Shown here piece after piece: positions 53,120-62,291 of a stretch of 64,000 nucleotides of DNA (positions within the stretch are counted from its first letter, which is position 1; each line of letters opens with the position of its first letter). The notes under the pieces were generated by a model. It made no database searches. It was given only the letters and a program-made list of their open reading frames with translations, and had not been told where the DNA came from. Source of the stretch: Ectothiorhodospiraceae bacterium (GTDB lineage: Bacteria > Pseudomonadota > Gammaproteobacteria > HK1); contig JACKNM010000002.1 of NCBI GenBank assembly GCA_024234875.1, positions 186,001 to 250,000 of the forward strand, in the 5' to 3' direction. A program made the position numbers and the translations under genes.

Positions 53120-53228
53120 CTGGCGGCACTCGTGAGGATTCGAGTCATGGGTGGGCGGTCACGCGCCGACTGTGGACGCAGACGCAGCGGCCGAACCTCG
53201 TGGTCGCCGCGTCTGGCCCACGGCCGGA

Positions 53229-54416
53229 TCAGGATGCCTGCGCCTCCAGCCACAGCTCACGACTGACCTGATCGTTGGTCTTGCCGTTGCCGTAGTCCTC
53301 CTCGTACCACTTGCCGTTGAACGGCACCTGCATCGCCAGGTTCTCGGGCTGACCCGGATCGAACGCGCGCATGTCCTCCGGCACCTTGGGCGCCGCGGCC
53401 GGGTTCGCCGGTCCGTTGCCCATCGCCTTGAACAGCTCGATCTGCTGGTCCGGATCCTGGGCCGAGGCGATGAACTTCATCGCGTTGTCCTTTCCGGCGG
53501 GGTTGCCGATGGGCACGTTCCACATTCCGGGCGCGACACAGCCCTCGTTCCAGGTCCAGTCGACATCGCCACCCATGTCGCGCCGGAGCAGGTTGGCGCG
53601 GGTGTGCCAGATGTTGCCCATCACCACCTCCTGCTCGCGGAAGAGCTGCTGGCTCTGGGAGCCGGAACCCCAGATGATCACCTCGTCCTTGATCTCCTTG
53701 AACTTCGAGATCGCGAGCGGGATGTCGATCGGGTAGACCTTGTCGAGCGACCGGCCAGCGGCGAGCATGCACGACTCCATCATGCCGTTCGGCTGCTTGC
53801 GCATGGTGCGCTTGCCGGGGAACTCCGCGAGATTCCAGAAGTCCCGCCAGTTCTGGGGGATCTTGGCGTTCGTCTTCTTGTTGTAGGCGAGGATGAAGCT
53901 GAACATGTAATTGACCACACCGTGCTCGAAGGCAAACTCCGGAAGCACCTTGGTGCGGTCGACGATGGTGTAGTCGATCGGCTCGATGACGCCGGCCTTG
54001 GCCAGCACCAGCGTGGTGCCTGCGCCGGTATCGCAGACGTCCCAGGTCACGTTCTTCGCCTCGACCATGGCGCGGATCTTCGACCCCAGAGGTCCGGTGC
54101 CGTCGATCACCACCTTCATCCCGGTCGCCTTCTCGAACGGCTCGCCGAAGGCCTTCATGTACGCGTCCACCGCCGGGCCGCCCCAGTTGACGACCACGAC
54201 CTCTCCCGCCGCCGCGTGCGCATCGCGCCCGAGGGTCGCGACGGCCGGGAGCATGCCGATGAGTCCGAGTGCCTTGAGGAAGGTCCGTCGGTCGATCTCA
54301 CCGCGCTCCAGTCGCTCGCGCGCGATCGCCGCGCAGTCCATCTGGAACAGCTCCTCGTCGGCGTAGAGGTCCTTCTCGTACAGAGTTCCCTTGATGCTCG
54401 GCTTCTTGGTGCTCAT
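53229..54416 (-). CDS. Spermidine/putrescine-type ABC receptor with Tat signal, 395 aa
   Basis: Extracytoplasmic binding protein. A twin-arginine signal RRTFLKALGLIGM starts at residue 43 after an unusually long charged N-region, so it may be exported folded via Tat. After it, EVVVVNWGGPAVDAYMKAFGEPFEKATG is the usual family opening, and VYPIDIPLAISKFKEIKDEV and NVPIGNPAGKDNAMKF lie further on. ATG 54416; it could also begin further in, but the Tat motif would then sit at the very start. Ligand unknown. Confidence 0.9.
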   Translation of the reverse strand: MSTKKPSIKGTLYEKDLYADEELFQMDCAAIARERLERGEIDRRTFLKALGLIGMLPAVATLGRDAHAAAGEVVVVNWGGPAVDAYMKAFGEPFEKATGMKVVIDGTGPLGSKIRAMVEAKNVTWDVCDTGAGTTLVLAKAGVIEPIDYTIVDRTKVLPEFAFEHGVVNYMFSFILAYNKKTNAKIPQNWRDFWNLAEFPGKRTMRKQPNGMMESCMLAAGRSLDKVYPIDIPLAISKFKEIKDEVIIWGSGSQSQQLFREQEVVMGNIWHTRANLLRRDMGGDVDWTWNEGCVAPGMWNVPIGNPAGKDNAMKFIASAQDPDQQIELFKAMGNGPANPAAAPKVPEDMRAFDPGQPENLAMQVPFNGKWYEEDYGNGKTNDQVSRELWLEAQAS

Positions 54417-54438
54417 CGCGCGCTCTCCTGTGTGAGAT

Positions 54439-55548
54439 TCAGCGGTCCTCGACCACGACGGCCGCTTCCGGGGACCAACCGAGCCAGACCTCGGAGTCGA
54501 GCGCCGGCTCGACGTCGCAGTTCCAGGCTGGCGTGGTGGCGATCAGGTCGCCGAGATGTGGGGTCGCGACCTTGAAGTGGTAGTTGGCGCCGTAATAGTT
54601 GAACTCGGCGATCCGTCCCACGGTCGCGTTCGGAAGGTCGGGACGACTGCGCGCCACCACGATCTTCTCCGGCCGCAGCGCGACCAGCACGTTCTCGCCG
54701 AGAGCGACGGGCGCCGTGCTGCACTGGCGCAGCTCGGTCCCCTCCACTGAGTAAGTGAAGGTCTCGGCGTCGCGCCCGGCGACCTTCCCGGCGAGGAAGT
54801 TGCTCTTGCCGAGGAAGTCGGCCACGAATCGGGTCGCGGGCTTCTCGTACAGCGCGCCGGGCTCGCCCTGCTGCTCGATTCGGCCGTCGCGGAGGATGAC
54901 GATCTCGTCCGACATCGACAGCGCTTCCTCCTGGTCGTGCGTCACGTAGATGAAGGTCGTCCCGAGCTTGCGGTGCAGCGCCTTGAGCTCCCACTGCAGG
55001 TCCGCACGCAGCTTCTTGTCGAGCGCGGACAGCGGCTCGTCGAGGAGCATCAGGTCGGGCTCGAAGACCAGGGCGCGGGCGAGCGCGACGCGCTGCTGTT
55101 GCCCTCCCGAGAGCTGGCTGGGCAGACGCCTGGCCAGTGCGCCCATCTGCACCAGCTCCAGCGCCTCGCCGATGGCGGTCGACGCTCGCGCCTTCGAGAT
55201 ACCCCGCACCTTGAGCGGAAACCAGATGTTGTCCTCCACCGTCATGTGGGGGAACAGCGCATAGCCCTGGAACACCATGCCGAAGTTGCGCTTGTCCGGC
55301 GGCACGTTGGTGATCACCCGATCGTCGAGCCGGATCTCGCCACGCGTCGGCTGCACGAAGCCGGCGATGGCCATCAGGATGGTGGTCTTTCCCGAGCCGC
55401 TCGGGCCGAGGAGGGTGAGGAACGAGCCTCGCGGGATCGAGAGCGAGACGTCGTCGACCGCGGCGAGCGAGCCGTAGAGCTTGGTGACCGAGTGCAGCGA
55501 GAGCGCGTGAGAGAGCCCAGACCTCACTGGCTGTTCCGAACCCGTCAT
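54439..55548 (-). CDS. Spermidine/putrescine-type ABC ATPase (PotA-like), 369 aa
   Basis: ATPase with Walker A GPSGSGKTT, Q-loop VFQGYALFPHMTVEDNI, signature LSGGQQQRVALARALV and Walker B LMLLDEPLSALDKKLR. A C-terminal TOBE domain (RPEKIVVARSRPDLPNATVG, WLGWSPEAAVVVED) follows. ATG 55548 is preferred to the upstream GTG. First gene of the operon. Confidence 0.93.
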   Translation of the reverse strand: MTGSEQPVRSGLSHALSLHSVTKLYGSLAAVDDVSLSIPRGSFLTLLGPSGSGKTTILMAIAGFVQPTRGEIRLDDRVITNVPPDKRNFGMVFQGYALFPHMTVEDNIWFPLKVRGISKARASTAIGEALELVQMGALARRLPSQLSGGQQQRVALARALVFEPDLMLLDEPLSALDKKLRADLQWELKALHRKLGTTFIYVTHDQEEALSMSDEIVILRDGRIEQQGEPGALYEKPATRFVADFLGKSNFLAGKVAGRDAETFTYSVEGTELRQCSTAPVALGENVLVALRPEKIVVARSRPDLPNATVGRIAEFNYYGANYHFKVATPHLGDLIATTPAWNCDVEPALDSEVWLGWSPEAAVVVEDR

Positions 55549-55802
55549 CGGCCCATGTCGCTCGTCCACCACGTCGCGCCGGACTGTAATGCCGCCGTCT
55601 CGGGGGCGTCAAACCGAGGATGCCGACGCGCGGAGGGCCGCCCCGCCGCGGTGCAGCGGCGTGGCGCGACGCGCGACCATGGTGCGAATGGCATCAGGGC
55701 GACGTCGGCCTCGGGCCTTGAGTGAGACCTCCACGCCCGGCTCGCCGCCGCTGCTAAGCTTGCCCTGCCGACGCGTGGTCGGCGCCGAGCGAGGTCACCG
55801 AG

Positions 55803-57431
55803 ATGGCAGGTATCGCCGCCGACACCGTGCTGCGGTCCGGACGCATCGCGACCCTGGAGACGCCGAATCGATTCGTGCAGGCGCTCGCCGCACGTGACGG
55901 CCGCATCCTGGCACTGGGCGACGACGACGCGATCGAGCCGCTGATCGGTCCCGCCACCGAGGTCTTCGACCTCGGCGGGCGCACGGTCATCCCCGGAATC
56001 GTCGACAGCCACTGCCACCCGGACAGCCATGCGGCGCGGCTCGCGCGCTGGCACGACGTGTCACCGGCCCGTGTGCCGAGCCGTGAGGCGCTCCTCGATC
56101 GGATTGCGCGCGCCGCGGCGCAAACCCCTCCGGGCGAGTGGGTCGCGTGCTATCGGCTCAACGAGAACAAGTCCGGCGGCTACCCGACCCTCGCCGAGAT
56201 GGACGCCGCCGCTCCGAGCCATCCGCTCTTCATCCTCCGCACCGACGGTCACATCGGTCTCGCCAACTCACGCGCATTCGCCACGGTCGGCATCGACCGG
56301 AGCGCGCCCGATCCGGCCTTCGGGCGTTTCGACCGGCACCCCGAGACCGGCGCCCTCACCGGTCTTTGTCGCGAGACCGCGGCGCACGTGTTCCTCGGCG
56401 AGATCCACGCCGCGGACACCGCCGACCACATCGCCGAGGGCTTGGTGCAGGTGTTCGAGGACTGGGCTCGGCACGGCATCACCACCGTGTACAACTCACT
56501 CACTCCGCGCAAGGCGATCGACGCCTATCAACGAATGCACGCCAGCGGGCGGCTGCGGATGCGCGTCGGCATCATCGTATCGGGGCGCGAGGACGGACTG
56601 GTGGAGAGCTTCGTCCGCGCCGGCATCCGCTCCGGCTTCGGCGACGACTGGCTGCGTGTGATCGGCGTCGAGTGGTGCCCCGACTGCTCCACCAGCGGGC
56701 GCACCGCAGCGTACTACCAGCCGTACGTCGGCACGCCGATAGAGGGTGAGCCGGTCCCGAACACCGGCATCCTCCTCTACGATCTCGACGACCTGAAGCG
56801 GCGGGCCCTCGCCGCGCATCGCGCTGGCCTGCTGGTGATGATCGAGGGCGTCGGCGATCGCGGCATCGACTTCGCGCTCGATGCGATCGAGGCCTGTCTC
56901 GCCGAGCATCCGCTCGAGGACCACCGGATGCGGGTCGAGCACTGCTGCTACGTCACACCACAATTGCAGGATCGAATCGCGCGCCTCGGCGTGGTCGACA
57001 GCTCGGCCACCGGGTTCATGCACGACCTCGGCGAGGCGTACCGCGCCAATCGCGGTGCCGAGGCCATGCGCTGGATGTGGCCACACCGCACGTTGATCGA
57101 CCGCGGCATCCCCGCTCCCGGGCACTCCGACGCCATGGTCTGCGATCCGAACCCCTTCCTCGCCATGTGGTCGATGGTCAATCGCCGCGCCCAGACCGGC
57201 GCCGACCTCGACGCGCGCGAGGCGGTCACCATCGAGGAGGCGCTTCGCGCCTACACGTCGCTCGGCGCCTACTCCGGCCGCGAGGAGCATCTCAAGGGCA
57301 CGCTCGAGGTCGGCAAGCTCGCGGACCTGGCGGTGCTGGACCGCGACCTGTTCACCATCGCCGCCGACGAGATTCGCGACGTGCGCGTCGATCTCACCCT
57401 CGTCGGCGGGCAGGTCGTCCACCGGCGCTGA
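55803..57431 (+). CDS. Amidohydrolase family 3 metal-dependent hydrolase (YtcJ-like), 542 aa
   Basis: Amidohydrolase fold with H70-C-H72 in IVDSHCHPDSH, plus LRTDGHIGLANSRAF, DRGIDFALDAIEACLAEHP, RVEHCCYVTP and SDAMVCDPNPFLAMW, all in order. Members act on N-substituted amides, formamides or cyclic compounds, and here no narrower substrate is visible. It lies after the divergent ABC importer and 190 bases before the dienelactone hydrolase. Confidence 0.88.
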   Translation: MAGIAADTVLRSGRIATLETPNRFVQALAARDGRILALGDDDAIEPLIGPATEVFDLGGRTVIPGIVDSHCHPDSHAARLARWHDVSPARVPSREALLDRIARAAAQTPPGEWVACYRLNENKSGGYPTLAEMDAAAPSHPLFILRTDGHIGLANSRAFATVGIDRSAPDPAFGRFDRHPETGALTGLCRETAAHVFLGEIHAADTADHIAEGLVQVFEDWARHGITTVYNSLTPRKAIDAYQRMHASGRLRMRVGIIVSGREDGLVESFVRAGIRSGFGDDWLRVIGVEWCPDCSTSGRTAAYYQPYVGTPIEGEPVPNTGILLYDLDDLKRRALAAHRAGLLVMIEGVGDRGIDFALDAIEACLAEHPLEDHRMRVEHCCYVTPQLQDRIARLGVVDSSATGFMHDLGEAYRANRGAEAMRWMWPHRTLIDRGIPAPGHSDAMVCDPNPFLAMWSMVNRRAQTGADLDAREAVTIEEALRAYTSLGAYSGREEHLKGTLEVGKLADLAVLDRDLFTIAADEIRDVRVDLTLVGGQVVHRR

Positions 57432-57621
57432 CGCGCGTCGCCGGCGACCAGGGGCGTCGCGGACGCGGCGGGCGCGAGTCGGCGCTCGCCTCACCGCGTT
57501 CCGACCCTTGCCGGGTCGTCGGGCGGGACCTAGGATTTGGCCGCTCGGCGGCGACCCGCCTGGCGCCCACCCAGCCCCGTTCGAGGGGCGACCGACGACA
57601 ATAATCCCCGAGGAGTGGCCC

Positions 57622-58503
57622 ATGAATCAGAAGGATATCGATCAGCGGGTGTTCGACCTCTACGACGAGTACTGTCACGGCTTCATCGATCGGCGTGAGT
57701 TCATGCGCCGCGCGAGCTCGATCACGGTGGCCGGCGTCTCCGGTCTGGCGATGGCCCAGGCACTGCTCCCGCGCTACGCCGAGGCGCAGATGGTCTCCTT
57801 CACCGACGAGCGCATCAAGGGTCGCTACGTCGAGTACGACTCGCCCGGTGGCAGCTCGGGCAAGATGCGCGGCTACCTCGTCCAGCCGGCCGGCAACGGC
57901 CCGTTCCCGGTGGTCCTGGTGATCCACGAGAACCGCGGGCTGAACCCGTACATCGAGGACGTGGCGCGCCGTGCCGCGGTGGAAGGGTTCCTGGCGCTCG
58001 CGCCTGACGGGCTCTCGCCGATCGGTGGATATCCCGGCAACGACGACGACGGCCGGGAGATGCAGAAGACCCTGGACCAGGCGAAGCTGCGTCAGGACAT
58101 GTTGAACAGCGCGCGATACCTCAAGTCACACGCGATGTCGTCCGGCAAGCTCGGGGTGACCGGCTTCTGCTGGGGCGGCGGGACGACCAACTGGCTCGCG
58201 ACCGCGCTCGGCGCCGACATGAACGCCGGCGCTCCCTTCTACGGCGCCGCGGCGGCGACCGCGGAGGTGCCGAAGATCAAGTCCCCACTGCTGATCCACA
58301 TGGCCGAGAACGACGAGCGAATCAACGCCATGTGGCCGGACTACAAGGCCGCGCTCGAGGCCAACGGCGTGAGCTACGAGATGCACATGTACGCCGGCAC
58401 TCGCCACGGCTTCCACAACAACTCCACCCCCCGTTACGACGAGGCGGCGGCGAAGCTCGCCTGGGATCGCACCGTCGCGTTCTTCAAGAAGAACCTCGCC
58501 TGA
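57622..58503 (+). CDS. Dienelactone hydrolase family protein with Tat-like signal, 293 aa
   Basis: Alpha/beta hydrolase with the dienelactone hydrolase nucleophile C183 in GFCWGGG, E103 in IHENRGLNPY, an acid in ENDER and His in RHGFHN. The N-terminal segment RREFMRRASSITVAGVSGLAMA (from residue 24) looks like a Tat signal, so it is probably periplasmic. ATG follows GAGGAG. Wide family; substrate unknown. Confidence 0.9.
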   Translation: MNQKDIDQRVFDLYDEYCHGFIDRREFMRRASSITVAGVSGLAMAQALLPRYAEAQMVSFTDERIKGRYVEYDSPGGSSGKMRGYLVQPAGNGPFPVVLVIHENRGLNPYIEDVARRAAVEGFLALAPDGLSPIGGYPGNDDDGREMQKTLDQAKLRQDMLNSARYLKSHAMSSGKLGVTGFCWGGGTTNWLATALGADMNAGAPFYGAAAATAEVPKIKSPLLIHMAENDERINAMWPDYKAALEANGVSYEMHMYAGTRHGFHNNSTPRYDEAAAKLAWDRTVAFFKKNLA

Positions 58504-58517
58504 GGGAACGCACCGGC

Positions 58518-58548
58518 CCCGGCCTCCTCCACCGCGGGGGAGGCCGGG
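58518..58548. terminator. Stem-loop between convergent genes
   Basis: CCCGGCCTCC (58518-58527) pairs with GGAGGCCGGG (58539-58548); the stem extends by three more pairs, one of them G-T, leaving a 5-base loop. It abuts the stop of the MlrC-like gene at 58549. No T-run on either side. Confidence 0.55.
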
Positions 58549-60078
58549 TCACGGCCATGTGACGTCGTCGTCCAGAGGGATCACCGGCCGCGGCATCCGC
58601 TTCCAGTCGAAGTTGGAGAGGATCGGCGAGGTGAGCCCCGGCGCGTCGACCTCGACCACCTGCTGGTGCCCGAAGAACTCGTCGAAGCCACCGCGGAAGT
58701 GTCCTCGGGACTTCACCACCACTGCACGCGCGGCACCGATGTCGAGCCCGAACGACTCGAGGAAGGCCGGGTCCGCGCACTGCACCCGCTGCGAGATCAC
58801 GACCACCACGATGCCGCCGAGATCGAGCGCGGCGCTCGGCCCGAGGTCCACCGTCCCGCCGGCGAATATCCCGCGCCGGCAGCGCACCGGTCCGGGGTGG
58901 AGCGCGCGCACCGTCGCGGCGGCGGCGAACGGTTGCGAGAACTCGGAGACCGATTCGCGGTTGAACCGCGCCTCGAAGCACGCGCCCTCACCCAGCGCGT
59001 GCGCCTCGCGCGCGAGTGCGGCGTCGTTGATCACCCCGAACAGGCAGTCGCGGACGCCGGCGGCGTGGAACGCCTCCAGGATGTACATGGTGTTGCCGTG
59101 GGCACCGCCGCCCGGATTGTCGGCGACGTCGGCGAAGATCAACGCGGGCGAGGCACGGTCTGCGGTGCCGAGCGCGCGGCGCACCGCCTCGTCGAGCGAG
59201 GTGAGCCGGGCCCGGAATCGATCCCGCCGCGCCCACGCCGCCTGCGCGAGCTCCTCGGCGAGCGCGCGTGCGGCCTCGGCGTCGGTCGCGGTGACGACGG
59301 CGGTGAGACCGTTGAAGGCGGTATCGGCATAGGCGAAGCCACCCATCACCGAGACGTTGACCACTCGACCCGCATGGGGCGCCTCGGTCATGCGCCGCTG
59401 GCCGAGATCGATCAGCTCACCGTAAGGTCGGTCGGGCACGTCGCGACCGGTGAGCATGGTGACAGTCGGCGGGACGATCGGCACGCGCACCTTTGCGATG
59501 TGCGTGCGCAGTCCGCCGACGAGACGGCGCAGGATCTGTGCCGACTCGATGCCGCGCTCACGCATGTCCATGTGTGGGTTGGTGCGGTAGCCGACGAATG
59601 CGTCGATGTGGGCGATGTCGGCATCGGCCACGTTGGCGTGGAGATCGAAGCTCGCGACCACCGGCACCTGCCGACCGACCACGCCGCGGACCATGGCGAG
59701 GATCGTGCCCTCCGGATCGTCGTCGCCCTCGGCGAGCCCGGCGCCGTGCATCACGCAGTACACGCCGTCGAGCGTGCCCGCGGCGCGCAGGCCCGACTCC
59801 CACTCCGCCATCAATCGGGCGAAGAAGCCGCGCTCGACCGGCCCGTTCGGCTCGGTCATCGCGATGGTGAGGGGCACCGGATCCCACGCGCCGGCGGCGT
59901 CCATGTCGGCGACGAAGCCGGGCAACTCGCCCAGCATGCGCGGTGACTCGGCACGCGCGTCGGCGAGCATGGCGGCACCGCGCAGCAAGGTGCGGATCGC
60001 GAAGTCGTGCTCGGTGGCGACCGGCGCGAAGCGGTTGCACTCGATGGAGAAGCCCAGCAGGGCGATACGCAGGCTCAC
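58549..60078 (-). CDS. M81-family metallopeptidase (MlrC-like), third copy, 509 aa
   Basis: MlrC-family zinc hydrolase, more diverged than the pair at 4039-7141 but with the same ligand spacing: D145, H147 (SFDLHAN) and H169 (NPHMD). MHGAGLAEGDDDPEGTIL and VVVKSRGHFRGGFDEFF are the family blocks. GTG start at 60078 overlaps the stop of the threonine-synthase-like gene (GTGA, 60075-60078), so the two are coupled. Confidence 0.87.
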   Translation of the reverse strand: MSLRIALLGFSIECNRFAPVATEHDFAIRTLLRGAAMLADARAESPRMLGELPGFVADMDAAGAWDPVPLTIAMTEPNGPVERGFFARLMAEWESGLRAAGTLDGVYCVMHGAGLAEGDDDPEGTILAMVRGVVGRQVPVVASFDLHANVADADIAHIDAFVGYRTNPHMDMRERGIESAQILRRLVGGLRTHIAKVRVPIVPPTVTMLTGRDVPDRPYGELIDLGQRRMTEAPHAGRVVNVSVMGGFAYADTAFNGLTAVVTATDAEAARALAEELAQAAWARRDRFRARLTSLDEAVRRALGTADRASPALIFADVADNPGGGAHGNTMYILEAFHAAGVRDCLFGVINDAALAREAHALGEGACFEARFNRESVSEFSQPFAAAATVRALHPGPVRCRRGIFAGGTVDLGPSAALDLGGIVVVVISQRVQCADPAFLESFGLDIGAARAVVVKSRGHFRGGFDEFFGHQQVVEVDAPGLTSPILSNFDWKRMPRPVIPLDDDVTWP

Positions 60079-61208
60079 AACTCGACTCCCAGCAGCTCCG
60101 CGATGCGCGGCGTGGCTTTCAACCCGGTGCCGGTCATCACCAGCACGGTGGTCTCGGTCGGTCGGATCACGCCGTCCGCGACCAGATGACCGAGTGCGGC
60201 CGCGGCCTGGGCGCACGTCGGCTCGACGTAGACGCCGGTGCGCGCGAGCGCGAGCGTCGCCGCCGCGATCTCGTCCTCCTCGAGGAGCACCGCGCCGCCC
60301 TCGCACTCGCGAAGCGCCCCCAGCACCTCGCGCAGTCGCACCGGCTGCGCGATCGCGGTGCCCTCGGCAATGGTCGGCCTGACCGGTCGGTCGACCTGCT
60401 GGTCGGCGCCGGCGAGGAAGGTCGCCGCAATCGGTCCGCAGCTCGCGGGCTGGGCGGCGAAGATCCGCGGCAGACGGTCGATCTCGCCCGCACGCAGCAG
60501 CTCGCCGAAACCGAGGGCGCAGCCGAGCACGTTGGAGCCGGCCCCGCACGGGACGATGACGTTGTCGGGCGCCCGGAACCCGAGGTCCTCCCACAGCTCG
60601 TAGGCCAACGTCTTGGTGCCATGGAGGAAGAACGGCTGCCAGTTGTGGCTGGCGTAGAAGACCTCGGCCGAGCGCGCGACGGCGGCATCCGCGGTGTCCT
60701 GCCGCGAGCCGGGTATCAGGTCGACCTCTGCGCCGCACGCCCGCATGGCGACGGTCTTCGCGGGGCTGGTGCTCGCCGGCGCGAGAATGGTCGCGCGCAT
60801 CCCACCGGCCGCGGCGTAGGCGGCGACCGCGGCGCCACCATTGCCGGAGCTGTCCTCGAGGACATGGTCGACGCCCTGGGCGCGAAGCAGCGACAGCATC
60901 ACGCTCGCCCCGCGGTCCTTGAAACTGCCGGTGGGCATGAACCACTCGCACTTGAGCAGCGCCTCGACCCCGTGCAGGCGGCGCGGCACGAGCGGCGTGC
61001 AGCCCTCCCCCATCGTGATCGGGTCCGCGCACGCGAGTGGGAACGCGGCACGATACCGCCACAGACTCCGCGTCGTGGAGTCGATCCGCGCACGGGTGAT
61101 GCCGGGAAGGGGGGTGAGCATCAGTGGCGCCTGCCCGGTGCCGCACCAGCGCGGCGTGTCGATGGGAAAGGTCTCGCCGCTGCGCGGATCGAGGTAGGCA
61201 ACATTCAT
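60075..61208 (-). CDS. Threonine synthase-like PLP enzyme, 377 aa
   Basis: Fold-type II PLP enzyme. The lysine Schiff base is K97 in PTGSFKDRG, with SSGNGGAAVAAYAA for phosphate binding and VLVMTGTGLKATP at the C-terminus. The N-terminal region (SLWRYRAAFPL, ITMGEGCTPLV) fits the threonine synthase class. Coupling to an MlrC-like gene suggests it may be a beta-elimination or racemase variant and not the cell's main threonine synthase. ATG 61208 is the only start in the right context. Confidence 0.88.
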   Translation of the reverse strand: MNVAYLDPRSGETFPIDTPRWCGTGQAPLMLTPLPGITRARIDSTTRSLWRYRAAFPLACADPITMGEGCTPLVPRRLHGVEALLKCEWFMPTGSFKDRGASVMLSLLRAQGVDHVLEDSSGNGGAAVAAYAAAGGMRATILAPASTSPAKTVAMRACGAEVDLIPGSRQDTADAAVARSAEVFYASHNWQPFFLHGTKTLAYELWEDLGFRAPDNVIVPCGAGSNVLGCALGFGELLRAGEIDRLPRIFAAQPASCGPIAATFLAGADQQVDRPVRPTIAEGTAIAQPVRLREVLGALRECEGGAVLLEEDEIAAATLALARTGVYVEPTCAQAAAALGHLVADGVIRPTETTVLVMTGTGLKATPRIAELLGVEL

Positions 61209-61394
61209 GTCGAAAACGCCCTGGAGGTCGGCTCGGCGGGCGCGCGCCGGACCCGGCCGCGCCCGCCGCAACTGTAGCCTGCGAGCACCGCCGGTTGCAC
61301 CTGAGCAGGAGACCCCGACGCCGCGGCCAGGTTGCTTGAATCGTGTCGAGCCGCTCGGGTAGCCTGCGTCGACCCTTCCGCGGAGTCCCCGTCC

Positions 61395-62291
61395 ATGAGC
61401 ACGATCCGGGTCGGCCTGGTGCAGATGGCGCTGAAGGCGCCGACCTCGGCACCGGTAGCCGAGATTCGCGACGCGATGAACGATGCCCACGTGGCGCAGG
61501 TCGAGGCTGCGGCGCGCGCCGGCGTCCAGGTGCTCGCCTTTCAGGAAGTCTTCAACCAGCCCTATTTCTGCCCGGTGAACGACCCGAAGTGGGCGGGCGC
61601 GGCGGAGCCGCTCGACGGGCCGACGGTGACCCGCTTCGCGCCGCTCGCGGCGCGCCACTCCATGGTCATCGCGCTACCGATGTACGAGCGCGCCGCCGAC
61701 GGCCGGCGCTTCAACACCACGGTGGTGCTCGACGCCGACGGCAGCGTGCTCGGGACCTATCAGAAGACCCACATCCCGACCATCGGCGGTCGCCTGCACA
61801 CGATGATTCCGGCCGAGGCGCGCGGCACCGAGCGCACCTGGTTCGAGCCTGGCGAGACCGGCTGGCCGGTGTTCACGACCCGATGGCTGAAGCTCGGTGT
61901 CTACACCTGCTACGACCGCCACTTCCCGGAGGGCTGGCGCGCGCTCGGGCTCGCCGGCGCCGACTACGTGGTGAACCCGTCGGCGACCTGGGTCGGGCTC
62001 TCGCGTCACCTGTGGACCATCGAGCAGCCAGCGGCGGCGGTGGCCAACGGCTTCTACGTCGGCGCCATCAATCGGGTCGGCGAGGAGGCTCCCTGGAACA
62101 TCGGGCGCTTCTACGGATCGAGCTACGTGGTCGACCCGCGCGGCCAGATCCTCGCGCAAGGCCCGGAGGACGCCGACGCCCTCGTCGTCGCCGACGTCGA
62201 CCTCGACGTGGTGCGCGAGGTGCGCGAGACCTGGCGCTTCTTCGAGCATCGCCGTCCCGAGACCTACGCGCCGGTGAGCGCCGATGCCTGA
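61395..62291 (+). CDS. Nitrilase-superfamily amidohydrolase, beta-ureidopropionase/N-carbamoylputrescinase-like, 298 aa
   Basis: Carbon-nitrogen hydrolase. The catalytic triad is E51 (AFQEVFNQPYFCP), K124 (TYQKTHIPTIGG) and C172 (VYTCYDRHFPEG). PYFCPVNDPKW is common in N-carbamoyl amidohydrolases of pyrimidine and polyamine breakdown. ATG 61395 is preferred to upstream codons because MSTIRVGLVQMA begins the first strand. Overlaps the next gene by eight bases. It is divergent from the threonine-synthase-like gene. Confidence 0.88.
   Translation: MSTIRVGLVQMALKAPTSAPVAEIRDAMNDAHVAQVEAAARAGVQVLAFQEVFNQPYFCPVNDPKWAGAAEPLDGPTVTRFAPLAARHSMVIALPMYERAADGRRFNTTVVLDADGSVLGTYQKTHIPTIGGRLHTMIPAEARGTERTWFEPGETGWPVFTTRWLKLGVYTCYDRHFPEGWRALGLAGADYVVNPSATWVGLSRHLWTIEQPAAAVANGFYVGAINRVGEEAPWNIGRFYGSSYVVDPRGQILAQGPEDADALVVADVDLDVVREVRETWRFFEHRRPETYAPVSADA

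Noticed and set aside
53151..54575. Plus-strand 474-codon frame opposite the binding-protein gene
   Set aside because: His/Arg/Leu-rich shadow of a gene with a clear Tat signal and receptor domain on the other strand.
58549..61452. One 967-codon open frame covering both the MlrC-like and threonine-synthase-like genes
   Set aside because: The first third is arginine-rich out-of-frame translation of the PLP enzyme gene. The real MlrC begins at GTG 60078.
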